Shown: positions 11,091-24,215 of the stretch, one piece after another
Layout of the letters: the number at the start of each line of letters is the position of its first letter
Numbering within the stretch: the stretch's first letter is position 1
NCBI GenBank assembly: GCA_029204045.2
Contig: CM055063.1
Coordinates: 44,745,345 to 44,809,344 of the forward strand
From: Tillandsia leiboldiana
Lineage: Eukaryota > Streptophyta > Magnoliopsida > Poales > Bromeliaceae
DNA length: 64,000 bases
Reading direction: 5' to 3'
Notes under the pieces: model-generated
Seen by the model: only the letters and a program-made list of their open reading frames with translations
Databases searched by the model: none
Told to the model about the DNA's origin: nothing
Translations under genes and position numbers: made by a program

Positions 11091-14000
11091 TGTCACGCCC
11101 CCGGCATCGAAACTGCGACCCGGGCTCGCCAACAGATCCGCCGCCCATACGGGAAGCCCCGTATAGACGAAGCGACTAACCTGCAAAAGATCAAGTAAAC
11201 TATACAGATATCAGAGCTGAAAGTAAACTGCTGAAAAAGATAATATATACAACTCAAATCCTCCCCAAAAACAGAAGTCTCTCAAGCAGTAAAATAAAAA
11301 ATACAACTCTATACCTCACTACAAAGGTCTCTCAACATGAACTCTCAAAAGTAAGGGGGTACATCTACTCTCTGGACGACGACTGGTAGGGATCTATCTC
11401 GCGACTCCCTTACCTCAATCAGCCGGATCAACAACTGGAGCAGCAGGAACAGGAGTAGAAGTCCCAGGAGAAAAAGACACCACGACGGGTGTGAGAACTA
11501 CATCCCACAGTAGTCCTCAGTGGGTGCCGCCAACAAGCCCAACGGTCTGCCCACTAAGTCTACTAGAGGCATAAAGTAACAATATAATACTGAAATGAAA
11601 GTGCTGGAAAAGTAACTCTAAAGCTACAATGCCTCTATCTAGATGCTCAAAAAGTGGAACAGATGGAAACATGATGCATCTACTAACTCTCAAAGTACAG
11701 TCACCCAATCTACACTGACTACCGCATAGGGTCCAGTCAAACCTGCGCCCACCTACTGCCTCACATCCTCAATAGGACGGGTGTACCGTAGGGTGTCCGT
11801 AACTGCCAAAACTGGCCTAGCCAGAGGGACTGCGTCGACAAGTCGCGACAACAAGTAACAGGCCCAACTCCGGAGTGGCACTAGAGGGGCGCGACCCCAC
11901 CGAGGAAAGTATCCGCACATCACTGTCGAGATCAATATGGCTCATGCAGGCTATAGTCAAAACCACGATCAACAAGATCGACTAACAACACCAACGCTCA
12001 CTCACAGGCTGGAAAACCACACTGCCGGGACCACCGTCCACCAGACGGCTCCCACAACAGAACACTAAACTCACAGGAAAGACCGACACCATAAGAGTTC
12101 GGAAACCCGATAGGCCAGTGCTTAGAACCCTATCAAACAAGAACAGACTCTAGGCTCCGCCTATCGAAGTTCCCGACCCCCTCATTGTTCGGGACCACAA
12201 CAAACTCGGTACAACACGCAGAAGACACCAAGCAGGGCCCGAAAGTTTCGGGAGACCTACACCAACAACCCTATCAAACAAGAACAGGTTCCATGCTCGG
12301 CCCCCGTGGCTTTCGTCCCGATAAAGGAACAGCCCCTAGAACCCAGACCACTCGAATCCTTTCGAGTGGGGAAATTTACAGGAAAAATGTGACATTTGTT
12401 ACTAAAACCCATTTTCACTCAACCTGCGCAGGGTGAGGACTAAAAGTAGTTCCCTTTTTTAAAAAACACTATCTTGATTTGAGAAGAAACCCATTTTAAT
12501 GATTTTTAGTTCTTTTAGGAAAAGCAGTTAGAAAACAAGTATTTATACCCAAACCCCGAAGGACTGATGCCTTTGTCCAATCAAACAAGAACAGACTCCA
12601 GCGGCCCTTCGATGTTTGGAAGAAAATATTGGTAGACTAAAATCATGTGTATGTCGAAAAGGGTTATGGGTTCTAGGTCCTGCTAACACTGGTACACTAC
12701 TGCCACTAACACAGTGGCGATAAACCCAACAGGGGAACAAGACCTCCCGGGATCACAGTTTACCCCAAACGGTTCCCAGCACAGACAAGCGATCAACTAC
12801 ATCAACCAGACTCCACTCTGCTCCCGAGCACGAGTGCAAATGCATCCCACAATAAAAGGAAGTCCCGACCGCTCGGCCCACTACCCGGGCGAGGATAACA
12901 CTAAGTCCAGGAATGAAACACAATGTGTGGATGTCTAAACATAAATAACCCTAGCTCAAGTGAGGGTTTTCTACTGGTCTGGTTACACATGCAACATATG
13001 GCGGGGGTGCTAGGTCAAGTTCCAATAACTGTAATTTTAACAGATGGTAGGAAGCAAAAGATCGCATGATCATCGAATAACTCTAGAATTATCAGTTATC
13101 ACATTCTAGCATGCTGTACAAGAAATCATTATCATGCATAGTCCTACAATAGCAGATTTAATGCACAGTCCATCAATCTTGGAGACAGGGCCACCCACCT
13201 GAAGAGCTGTCCAAAGTTCCACAGCTGAAAATACCCAGAAACCCAAATCTCCAACTCCAACGGGTCCAGCAATAACCGCAAACTCTCCTGGGTATAACAC
13301 AAGGTTCACAATTACACTTTAATCCAAAAAATTAACCAAGTACACACGATCTAAAAATCAGTCCCAAAGATGCAATTATTTCACCTGCTGAAAGTGCCCT
13401 GAAAATTCTAATAAAAATATGACTACGATCGTCGCGTCGAGACCTTCGAAACGGGTACCTGTACGTCCAATTCCGAGCCCCGTAGGCCGAGTTACAAATT
13501 CCACAGCTCAGGGTGCGCAAAACTTCACAATCACACAACTGTAATACTCTGCACAGTAAAATAGGAAACAGTATACCTTCGGGCAAGCCTCAGAAAAATC
13601 CCGGAAAAATACAACGATAATCCACGCGACGAGTAGATGCAAAAAGTGTGCAGGCTCGTCTCGATCCGACGCTCGAGCACGGAGATAAAATTCCGGCAAG
13701 GGCTGCTGTCCATAAACTCCACTAGCAAAACAGAAGCTTAGAAATATCTCGAAAACCATGCCACGAACTCAGAATCAAGCAAGACGATCAGCACAGAAGA
13801 CGAAGGTGTACCTCTCGTGAATCCAACGCCATGAAAATCGTCCAAAAATACTGTCGGAGTAGCTTTGTGGACCACTTAGACCGAAATGCGACGATAACGG
13901 GCCTCCGATGAAATATCGTCGCTCTGTGCTACGATGCCGAAGTCGTCGACTCCGCGGCTTCCAAAAATTCCGGGCCTCTGCCAAAAGATGCGCAACACGA

Positions 14001-15092
14001 GGAGCTTCAACTTTGCTGAAGGGTCCAACGGCAGGGGAGCTCGGGAAAAGCCTCACACAAGAGGTGAAAGAGGGAATAAATTGGCCCAGCCCGAGAAAAA
14101 TCCAGAATTTGGACTTTTGGGCCCAAAACCGGGCGCCCGGGGCATCCTGGCTGCTACAGTGTTGGGCCCGGCCCAACACTGTGCGTGCCCGGATTGCTCC
14201 GGAGCCGCCACGTGTCCCTGCGGCATCCCCCGCACCCGGCGCACACGCGCCCGTGAATCGCAGAGCGATGCGTGGCCCGACAGCTTGGCGTGGGTCGGCT
14301 GCACCCGGCCAATCGCGGGGCGCCACGTGGCGCCCCGACGTCGCCCCCACGTCGCCCCGACGACGCCCCCACGTCGCCCCGATGACGCCCTGCCGGTACG
14401 GACACCTGCCCCAGCCAATGCGTGAACCGCGCGCACAAGGACCCGCCAACCACGAGCCGCCACGTGGCCACCCCTCGGTCCGCCGTACACCCGCGTCAAT
14501 CCGTGGACCGCGCCTCAAGAGCCCGCCACTCACGAGGTGCCACGTGTCCTGCCCCACGGTGCACGCCGGCCCCGTGGACCGCGCGCCTGCCCGCGCGCCC
14601 GCGCTTTTCCCCACGCGCCTGCCCGCGGCGGCTCCGCGGCCTGCCCGAGCTCGCGCCGCCGCGCTCCGCCGCTGCCCGCCGCGCTCCGCCGCTGCCCGCC
14701 ACCGCTGGTGCCGCCCGCCGGCGCCGAAATAGTACCCACGGCCTCGAAATTCGTGCCGGGTCATCCGGGCTCCGAAAAATACAAGTAAATAGCCCATTTT
14801 GATCATTTTCACCCGCTGAATCCAAATCCGCTGTCCGTTTGGCCCAATTCCACTTCTAAAATTTGTCGAAAATTCTCGAAAAAGTGAACTTGATCTATTT
14901 TTCGTGTCGGGTCAATTCCTTGGTTCCAATACGCGCGCAAAAAACCTCAATCACCCAATATCGGCCTCCTGCTAAGCAATCTTGCTCCCAATTACACCAG
15001 GAATCCATTTTTGGGGCCCGACAAGAGCACAAACACTCCCAGAAACCACTAATCCATCAATAAACCCAAAAGTGGGGATTCGGGTCCTCACA
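11091..15092 (-). mobile_element. Left (3') LTR of element C, 4.0 kb
   Basis: It is a contiguous LTR from TGTCACGCCCCCGG to GGGTCCTCACA. It is closely matched by 17642-21300 and by 21301-27937 minus its insertion. On the minus strand, the GC-rich part near 14130-14700 holds four ACGTG-containing boxes (14205, 14332, 14459, 14541), followed by GGGCGCCCGG at 14130 and an AT-rich CCAATTTATTCCC near 14080. This is the same order as in LTRs B and F. Long frames here, such as 13775-14812, arise from GC-rich composition and show no domain. Confidence 0.85.
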
Positions 15093-15110
15093 TCCTCTCC
15101 CACTAAAAGA
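15093..15110 (-). promoter_or_regulatory. Polypurine tract of element C
   Basis: On the minus strand it reads TCTTTTAGTGGGAGAGGA and directly precedes the LTR start TGTGAGGACC. The upstream string GTTTCGGGGACGAAAC at 15113-15128 parallels the CGAGGACGAAAC leader at elements B and E. Confidence 0.8.
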
Positions 15111-15818
15111 AAGTTTCGTCCCCGAAACTAAAACACACTCCAGCACAAGACCAAAACAACCAAAACAATCCAAAGAACGCCAACACAACCAACACGAAAG
15201 GAAGGCCCCACCAGCAGGAAAGTCATCAACCCCAACCCTCGATTTAGAAAACAACTGAAATTAGCGAAAAGTCCAAAAATTTTGAAAGGTCAGTGCCTTC
15301 GCCCCAATCAAACAAGAACAGGTTCGGGCACTGTCTCCATTTCTGGAGCAATCTTTCGAAGTTTTCGTCCTGTTCATAAATTTCAGCACAAAGGCGAGAA
15401 AAGGGAGAGAAGTGTTGGTGGCGTTCCTGCGGTGGCTACAAAAATGAAAGCTACAACTAACCGAGACTCCTAAGGACACAACCTCTAGTCCTAAACCTCA
15501 CGTCAGCTCCTGAGGTGGCGTCTGTCCAATGCCGCTGAAGTCAAAGCTGCTGGAAGGATACGCCGGCAACCTGAGAAATGAACTCCTCCTGTCCAACTCG
15601 CAGAAGGGTAACTGCTCTCATTCTATTATCAGTCGTAGCACGGCACCGCACCAACCGGTCCAACCTGTGTGCTCACTCCAAGTCTTGGAGCTGTCCTTGA
15701 ATCGTCACACCTGCCGGTGAAGTCCCACGTCTCAACTGCACTGATCATGCACCGCAATCTTCCTCTACTCGTAGGATATTGGGAAGAATCCAATTGCTAA
15801 AACATGTAGCAAAAATTC
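15111..15818 (-). other. Non-coding interior of element C between gag and polypurine tract
   Basis: No minus-strand frame longer than about 70 codons has a recognisable motif, and protease, RT and integrase are absent. It contains one copy (15290-15320) of the ATCAAACAAGAACAG motif that otherwise recurs in the LTRs. The plus strand is equally empty. Confidence 0.6.
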
Positions 15819-17339
15819 CTAACCCATACCCATGCAAAGATGCAGATGTAGATGCTCTACTAATAATGCAGAAGGATGAAGCGGTATCGAAATGCTCAAC
15901 TCAGCTAACTGAAATAAAACCATACCTGCCACGACACGATCTGCTGCCGGGGTGTCCTCCACCAGGGCTGCATAAACCCGTCCACTGGGTGCTGCAGATC
16001 GTCGTCCCGTCTGTCCAGACGTCGTGGCCCACTCTGTCTGACGGTGTTCCGGAGGGGCTTCCGCTGCATGGATAGGCAAGGGGGGTGCTGTCGCAATAGG
16101 CCGCACTGACAGAATGGCCTGGGGGCAAGCTGCGCGGAAATGTCCCAACTCTCCACATAGGAAACACCGCCCCTGTCTCTAATCACACTGCGACGGTGGA
16201 TGAGGCCCGCCACACATGACACACCGCTCCTGTCGATGCTGCCGAAACTGCTGCTGTCGGGGGTACTGCTGCTGCTGCGGGGGCCCACCTGATCTCCGGC
16301 GCCTCCGAAACCCACGGCCCTCAGGATGAGATCGCGGAGGTCTCGGAGGTCCCTGCCGACTCGTCTGTCCCTCATCATCCTGTGCTGGGCGCTTCGCCCC
16401 CGAAATCCCTGTGGGGGCTGGGGCCACCTCGACCATCACCGTCTCTCTGCTCTACACATAGAGGGCCTGCTCCATAGAGGCATCCAGAGTCTGCAATCTC
16501 TGCGAGCGGACAAACTGGTAGATATCACGGCGCAGTCCTCGCTCAAACATGTAGATCCGGTGCACCTCATCCCTAGCCGCGTGCGGTACACAAACCAACA
16601 ACTGGTTGAAATCTGCAATGTACTCATGCACGGGCAGATCTCCCTGTCGGAGATTCTTCAGCTGCTCCTCCAACCTCTGCCTGACGCTCTCCGGGAAAAA
16701 GGCTCCAAGAAGTAGACTGCGGAACTCCGCCCAAGTAAGCAGCTGGGTCCCAGGTGGATCTACTGGTCGAACACGCCGCCACCAGGCCTCGGCGTTGCGC
16801 TCCAAGAAGTGAGTCGCCAATAGGACCTGAAACCGCTCCTCGATAAATAAGCTCTCGAAATGGCGCTCCATAGCCGTGATCCATGACTCTGCCTCCCACG
16901 GCTCCGAACTCTGTCCCGAAAAACGAGGTGGGTCAAACTGGCGGAATCTCAACAACAAATCCACCACCTCTCGCTGCTCTGCCTGGGTCAACTGTCCTGC
17001 CGTCCCAAACGACTGTCTACCGGTATCTGGTGCCATAGGGGCTGCCTGCACTACAGGTACAACTGGGGGTGCCACAGCTGGCGACGAAGGTACGGGGAAA
17101 CTCTTTGGGGGTGCTACAACTGGCTGTACCCTCTGTTCCAACATAAGCATCATCCGACCCATGGCCTCCTCCTGGCGCCGAGTAGCCTCCTCCTGGCGCC
17201 GAACAACCTCTGACAACTGGGCCATCTGAGCCCGAAGCTCCTGCACCTCACTCTGCTGACCCTGTGCTGACTCCCCCTGCCCAGGCTCATCGGAGGGGAA
17301 AGGCTGAGAATGTGTCTGCATCCTGCGTCGGGGAGGCAT
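15819..17339 (-). pseudogene. gag: Ty3/gypsy gag (capsid-nucleocapsid) with two in-frame stops
   Basis: Gag forms the cytoplasmic virus-like particle that packages retrotransposon RNA. The start at 17339 (Met-Pro-Pro-Arg-Arg-Arg) is preferred over the upstream ATG at 17399 because gypsy gags typically open MPPRR. A Gln/Glu-rich coiled region precedes the capsid core, which shows FDPPRFSG, AEAWWRRV, TWAEFRSLLLGAFFP and LRQGDLPVHEYIADFNQL, the hallmark of Retrotrans_gag. A TAG at 16452-16454 interrupts after ALYV. The same frame continues with an Arg/Gln-rich linker and a knuckle CVMCGGPHPPSQC, then a second TAG at 16176-16178, then a full CCHC knuckle CFLCGELGHFRAAC. A short GRVYAALVED string resembles the entry to gypsy protease, but the frame then loses similarity and stops near 15819. 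It belongs to element C. Confidence 0.88.
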
Positions 17340-17620
17340 CGTGCCCACCTGTAATCCACATGCAAACATCAGGACAGCACCAAACAACACTCGACCCAAT
17401 CCAGCGAAAGTCTAAGACATGTCATCCATTCCATAGCATTATGTTGTCTGCAGCCAACATAATCGCTTAGAAGAATAAACATGCCAATCACTCATCCCAT
17501 CCCTTGAGAGAGGTATAAAACTCAATCAGGACTCTCGCTAACAGTCACGACTCTCACGTAGTCATCCTAATGTCCAACCACAAGCCTAGGATTTTTAAGT
17601 CCACAATGACCAAAAACCTA

Positions 17621-17641
17621 GGCTCTGATACCACTCTAATC
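17621..17641 (-). promoter_or_regulatory. Primer binding site of element C
   Basis: On the minus strand it reads GATTAGAG then TGGTATCAGAGCC, directly after the 5' LTR end. TGGTATCAGAGC is the classic complement of the initiator Met-tRNA 3' end, so this primes minus-strand synthesis. Confidence 0.92.
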
Positions 17642-20600
17642 TGTCACGCCCCGGCGTCGAAACTGCGAACCGGGCTCGCCAACAAATCCGCCGCCCATAC
17701 GGGAAGCCCCGTATAGACGAAGCGACTAACCTGCAAAAGATCAACTAAACTATACAGATATCAGAGCTGAAAGTAAACTGCAGAAAAAGATAATATATAC
17801 AACTCAAATCCTCCCCAAAAACATAAGTCTCTCAAGCAGTAAAATAAAAAATACAACTATATACCTCACTACAAAGGTCTCTCAACATGAACTCTCAAAA
17901 GTAAGGGGGTACATCTACTCTCTGGACGACGACTGGTAGGGATCTATCTCGCAACTCCCTTACCTCGATCAGCCGGATCAACAACTGGAGCAGCAGGAAC
18001 AGGAGTAGAAGTCCCAGGAGAAAAGGACACCACGACGGGTGTGAGAACTACATCCCACAGTAGTCCTCAGTGGGTGCCGCCAACAAACCCAACGGTCTGT
18101 CCACTAAGTCTACTAGAGGCATAAAGTAACAATATAATACTGAAATGAAAGGGCTGGAAAAGTAACTCTAAAGATACTATACCTCTATCTAGATGCTCAA
18201 AAAGTGGAACAGATGTAAACATGATGCATCTACTAACTCTCAAAGTACAGTCACCCAATCTACACTGACTACCGCGTAGGGTCCAGTCAAACCTGCGCAA
18301 CAGGACGGGTCTACCGTAGGGTGTCCGTAACTGCCAAAACTGGCCCAGCCAGAGGGACTGTGTCGACAAGTCGCGATAACAAGTAACAGGCCCAACTCCG
18401 GAGTGGCACTCGAGGGGCGCGACCCCACCGAGGAAAGTATCCGCACATCACTGTCGAGCTCAATATGGCTCATGCAGGCTATAGTCCAAACCACGATCAA
18501 CAAGATCGACTAACAACACCAACGCTCACTCACAGGCTGGAAAACCACACAGCCGGGACCACCGTCCACCAGACGGCTCCCACAACAGAACACTAAACTC
18601 ACAGGAAAGACCGACACCATAAGGGTTCGGAAACCCGATAGGCCAGTGCTTAGAACCCTATCAAACAAGAGCAGACTCTAGGCTCCGCCTATCGAAGTTC
18701 CCGACCCCCTTATAGTTCGGGAACACAACAAACTCGGTACAACACGCAGAAGACACCAAGCAGGGCCCGAAAGTTTCGGGAGACCTACACCTACAACCCT
18801 ATCAAACAACAACAGGTTCCAGGCTCGGCCCCCGTGGCTTTCGTCCCGACAAAGGAACAGCCCCTAGAACCCAGACCACTCGAATCCTTTCGAGTGGGGA
18901 AATTTACAGGAAAAATGTGACATTTGTTACTAAAACCCATTTTCACTCAACCTACGCAGGGTGAGGACTAAAAGTAGTTCCCTTTTTTAAAAAACACTAT
19001 CTTGATTTGAGAGGAAACCCATTTTAATGATTTTTAGTTCTTTTAGGAAAAACAGTTAGAAAACAAGTATTTACACCCAAACCCCGAAGGACTGATGCCT
19101 TTCTCCAATCAAACAAGAACAGACTCCAGCGGCCCTTCGATGTTTGGAAGAAAATATTGGTAGACTAAAATCATGTGTATGTCGAAAAGGGTTCTGGGTT
19201 CTAGGTCCTGCTAACACTGGTACACTACTGCCACTAACACAGTGGCGATAAACCCAACAGGGGAATAAGACCTCCCGGGATCACCGTTTACCCCAAACGG
19301 TTCCCGGCACAGACAAGCGATCAGCTACATCAACCAGACTCCACTCTGCTCCCAAGCACGAGTGCAAATGCATCCCACAATAAAAGGAAGTCCCGACCGC
19401 TCGGCCCACTACCCGGGCGAGGATAACACTAAGTCCAGGAATGAAACACAATGTGTGGATGTCTAAACATAAATAACCCTAGCCCAAGTGAGGGTTTTCT
19501 ACTGGTCTGGTTACACATGCAACATATGGCGGGGGTGCTAGGTCAAGTTCCAATAACTGTAATTTTAACAGATGGTAGGAAGCAAAAGATCGCATGATCA
19601 TCGAATAACTCTAGAATTATCAGTTATCACATTCTAGCATGCTGTACAAGAAATCATTATCATGCATAGTCCTACAATAGCAGATTTAATGCACAGTCCA
19701 TCAATCTTGGAGACAGGGTCACCCACCTAAAGAGCTGAACTGTCCAAAGTTCCACTGCTGAAAATACCCAGAAACCCAAATCTCCAACTCCAACGGGTCC
19801 AGCAATAACCGCAAACTCTCCTGGGTATAACACAAGGTTCACAATTACACACGATCTGAAAATCAGTCCCAAATGTGCAATTATTTCACCTGCTGAAAGT
19901 GCCCTGAAAATTCTAATAAAAATATCACTACGATCGTCGCATCGAGACCTTCAAAACGGGTACCTGTACGTCCAATTCCGAGCCCTGTAGGCCGAGTTAC
20001 AAATTCCACAGCTCAGGGTGCGCAAAACTTCACAATCACACAACTGTAATACTCTGCACAGTAAAAGTGGAAACAGTATATCTTCGGGCAAGCCTCAGAA
20101 AAATCCCGAAAAAATACAACGATAATCCACGCGACGAGTAGATGCAAAAAGTGTACAGGCTCGTCTCGATCCGACGCTCGAGCACGGAGATAAAATTCCG
20201 GCAAGGGCTGCTGTCCATAAACTCCACTAGCAAAACAGAAGCTTAGAAATGTCTCGAAAACCATGCCACGAACTCAGAATCAAGCAAGACGATCGCACGG
20301 AAGACGAAGGTGTACCTCTCGTGAATCCAACGCCATGAAAATCGTCCAAAAATACTGTCGGAGTAGCTCTGTGGACCTCTTAGACCGAAATACGATGATA
20401 ATGGGCCTCCGATGAAATATCGTCGCTCTGTGCTACGATGCCGAAGTCGTCGATGCCGCGGCTTCCAAAAATTCCGGGCCTCTACCAAAAGATGCGCAAC
20501 ACGAGGAGCTTCAACTTTGCTGAAGGGTCCAAGGGCAGGGGAGCTCGGGAAAAGCCTCACGCAAGAGGTGAAAGAGGGAATAAATAGGCCCAGCCCGAGA

Positions 20601-21300
20601 AAAATCCAGAATTTGGACTTTTGGGCCCAAAACCGGGCGCCCGGGGCATACGGGCTGCTACAGTGTTGGGCCCGGCCCAACACTGTGCGCGCCCGGATTG
20701 CTCCGGAGCCGCCACGTGTCCCTGCGGCATCCCCCGCGCCCGGCGCACACGCGCCCGTGAATCGCAGAGCGACGCGTGGCCCGACAGCTTGGCGTGGGGC
20801 GGCTGCACCCGGCCAATCGCGGGGCGCCACATGGCGCCCCGACGTCGCCCCCACGTCGCCCCCACGACGCCCCCGCGACGCCCTGCCGGTACGGACACCT
20901 GCCCCAGCCACTGCGTGAACCGCGCGCACAAGGACCCGCCAACCACGAGCCACCACGTGGCCACCCCTCGGTCCATCGTACACCCGCGCCAATCCGTGGA
21001 CCGCGCCTCAAGAGCCCGCCACTCACGAGGTGCCACGTGTCCTGCCCCACGGTGCACGCCGGCCCCGTGGACCGTGCGTCTGCCTGCGCGCCCGCGCGCC
21101 TCCCCACGCGCCTGCCCGCGGCGGCTCCGCCGCCTGCCCGAGCTCGCGCCGCCGCGCTCCGCCGCTGCCCGCCACCGCCGGCGCCGGAATAGTACCCACG
21201 GCCTCGAAATCCGTGCCGGGTCATCCGGGCTCCAAAAAATACAAGTAAATAGCCCATTTCGATCATTTTTGCGCGCTAAATCCAAATCCGCTGTCCGTTT
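17642..21300 (-). mobile_element. Right (5') LTR of element C, first unit
   Basis: It starts TGTCACGCCCCGG after the primer binding site and parallels 11091-14838 with small differences, such as a missing ~15-base piece near 18298. It breaks off at 21300 after GCTGTCCGTTT, 250 bases short of the LTR end. The sequence then jumps back to CACCCAATCTACACTGAC, an LTR position already present at 18250. Confidence 0.85.
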
Positions 21301-22743
21301 CACCCAATCTACACTGACTGCCGCATAGGGTCCAGTCAAACCTGCGCCCACCTACTGCCTCACATCTTCAACAGGAGGGGTCTACCGTATGGTGTCCGTG
21401 ACTGCCAAAACTGGCCCAGCCAGAGGGACTGCGTCGACAAGTCGCGATAGCAAGTAACAGGCCCAACTTCCGAGTGGCACTCGAGGGGCGCGACCCCACC
21501 GAGGAAAGTTGTCACGCCCCGGGGGTTCGAATCGCGCGGAAGAGGAGCCACCGATGCCCCTAATTCAGCCATGTATTTTTTTTTTGTAAACCAATTCTCC
21601 CCGATGCGTGTCCAGACCCGCCGCATACACAAATTCACTCTGCAAACGGGCAGAGTCTCCTTTGTATATGCACGGCGTCTCCATCACAAAGTGTCTCACA
21701 AGGTGTAGCACATACAATCTCTAACCACATCAGTTGGGGTCTCGTACACATACAACCAAACAACTCACATGACATTCTAGTATTCACTTAGAACATAGTG
21801 GCCGATGTTTTGAAAGGATAAATAATCACAAGGTTTTGAAAGCGGCATCCACACGATGCCATCGTTTTAGGAAAGACCGTTTGAAAGCCACTTAAATCCA
21901 CAGGGTTTGAAAACGGCACCCACTCGATGCCGAACTTTGTGAAAACAGTTCGCAAACACATAAATTCCACAAGGTTTGTAAAATTCGGTGCCCACACGAC
22001 ACCCACGTTTTAAAAGTAGTTTTCGCAAACGGTTTTCTTTGCTTTTCATTGTTTAAAATGGCCAAGTAAGAAAGAATATAACAATTATTCATTTATTCGA
22101 AAAAGGGAAAAGGCAGCATCCACTTCGACCCCACGGGGGTGTCGCAATCCACAACTAGCTAGCATGAGTAATAAAAGAAAAGGGAAAGAAAAGTCACTGT
22201 ATCTGAAGTCACTAAAAGTCAGAACAGCACTCTCGCGGCCTCACCAGTGCCCTAGCACTCGCCCCTGGACGAACCTGTCACGGAGTGGGAAGTCAGTGAC
22301 TAGAAATATCATAATGAGCAAAAGAAAAGCTAAAATAAAGCAAACCACTGTAACCAGAGCAACTGTCACCCCTCATACACCGTCAACAACGATCGTATCC
22401 TGCACCAAACAAAAACCGGGCACCCTCCCCGAACACCGCACCGGGCCCCTGCCCCGGTGCCCCTCTCTGCCGAGCACCTGTCTCGGCCGCCGAGCACCAG
22501 CCTCGGCGTCACCGCTCACACCCTCCACCCATGAGGGCCCCCATTCCTAACGCCACCGTCGCGTGGGGTACACGGGTCAACGTACCACTTTTCCGGAAAA
22601 GCACACCCTTGCGGTGGCCAAACCGCCGGTGTGCGTGTAGTAACACCAGAGCCTTATAACCAGATATGTATAGATGATAAATCGAATGAAGTAAAAGCGG
22701 GGTCAGCATTGCTCATAAAGGGTAACTTAGAAGGGAAAAACAC

Positions 22744-22965
22744 CTTTGCTCATGAAGAATAACTTAAAGAGAAAACACCTTTGCTCATGAGGAATAACTT
22801 AAGGAGAAAACACCATCACTCATGAGGAATAACTTAAAGAGAAAACATCTTTGCTCATGAGGAATAACTCAAAGAGAAAACACCTTTGCTCATGAGAAAT
22901 AACTTAAAGAGAAAACACCTTTGCTCATGTGGAATAACTTAAGGGAGATAACACCTTTGCTCGTG
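22744..22965 (-). repeat. 35-bp tandem array
   Basis: Six to seven copies of a unit close to CTTTGCTCATGAGGAATAAC plus TTAAAGAGAAAACAC lie at 35-base spacing (22744, 22779 and on). It is AT-rich, in sharp contrast to the GC-rich array that follows. Confidence 0.9.
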
Positions 22966-23269
22966 CTAACACCTTACGTATGTACGCCCTTACCCAATTA
23001 ACCTTGGCGAAAGTACCCACCTGTGTGTGTCGTCCGGTGCTTGGCACGTCCGCGATCGTGCGCCTGTTCCCTGTAGCGTCTCGCACTCCTGAGGAACAAA
23101 GGCATGTCAAAACTAAGGGACTCGAAACCCCAGACGCCGACTCTAGGCCGAAAAGACGACCGCCGCGAATTTCGCGGTCCGCGCGGCGGAGTTCCCCGCA
23201 CAGCACCGACTCGTGCGGCGCGCTTGGCCTACGGACGGCCTCCTCCCCGCGCGGCCCCGACCCGACACG

Positions 23270-24215
23270 GATCCCTGCGGCGCGCTTGCCGTGCGGCGTG
23301 TAGCCTGCAGGCGGCCCGCGCGGCCCCAGCCCGCGCGGCGGCCTCGTGCAGGCAGTGCCCGTACGGCGCGCATGCCGCGCGGAGCACCGCCTGCAGGCGG
23401 CCCGCGCGGCACCAGTCCGCGCGGTGCCCGTCTGCGGGCGGTGTCCGCGCGGCGCTCCTGCCGCGCGGTGCCCGCCTGCGGGCGGTGCCCGCGCGGCGCC
23501 CCTGCCGCGCGGTGCCCCGCTTGCAGGCGGCCCGTGCGGTATCTGTCCGCGCGGCGCCCCTGCCGCGCGGTGCCCCGCCTGCAGGCGGCCCGCGCGGCAT
23601 CTGTCCGTGCGGTGCCCGCCTGCGGGCGGTGCCCGCGCGGCGCCCCTGCCGCGCGGTGCCCCGCCTGCAGGCGGCCCGCGCGGCACTTGTCCGCGCGGTG
23701 CCCGCCTGCGGGCGGTGCCCGCGCGGCGCCCCGGCCGCGCGGTGCCCCGTCTGTAGGCGGCCCGCGCGGCTCCTGTCCGCGCGGTGCCTGCCTGCGGGCG
23801 GTGCCCGCGCAGCACCCCTGCCGCGCGGTGCCCCGCCTGCAGGCGGCCCGCGCGGTGCCCCGCCTGCAGGCGGCCCGCGCGGCACCTGTCCGCGCGGTGC
23901 ACGCCTGCGGCGGTGCCCGCGCGGCGCCCCGGCTGCGCGGTGCCCCGCTTGCAGGTGGTCCGCGCGGCACTTGTCCGCGCGGTGCCCGCCTGCGGGCGGT
24001 GCCCCGGGCGGCGCCCCTGCCGCGCGGTGACCTGCCTGCAGGCGGCCCGCGCGGCATCTTCCCGCGCGGTGCTCGCCTGCGGGCGGTGCCCGCGCGTTGC
24101 GCCTGCCGCGCGGTGCCCCATCTGAAGGCGGCCCACGCTGCATGTGCCCGCGCGGTGCCCACCTGCGGGTGGTGCCCGCGCGACGCTCCTGCCGCGCGGC
24201 GCCCCGCCTGCGGCC
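23270..24215 (-). repeat. 86-bp GC-rich minisatellite
   Basis: The anchor GCGCGGTGCCCCG recurs at 23565, 23651, 23737 and 23823, exactly 86 bases apart. Variant half-units extend on both sides. Each unit pairs a CTGCAGGCGGCCCGCGCGGC half with a CTGCGGGCGGTGCCCGCGCG half. A (GGC)n run follows at 24221-24241. Confidence 0.88.

Noticed and set aside
13775..14812. A 345-codon minus frame, with counterparts at 20243-20992 and 27060-27671
   Set aside because: It lies in the GC-rich U3-like part of the LTR of C. The LTR copies break it at different points and give open frames in several registers, so it is compositional.
22744..22965. CRISPR-like regular repeats
   Set aside because: Units are contiguous 35-mers without unique spacers, in plant nuclear retrotransposon DNA with no cas genes; this is an ordinary tandem repeat.
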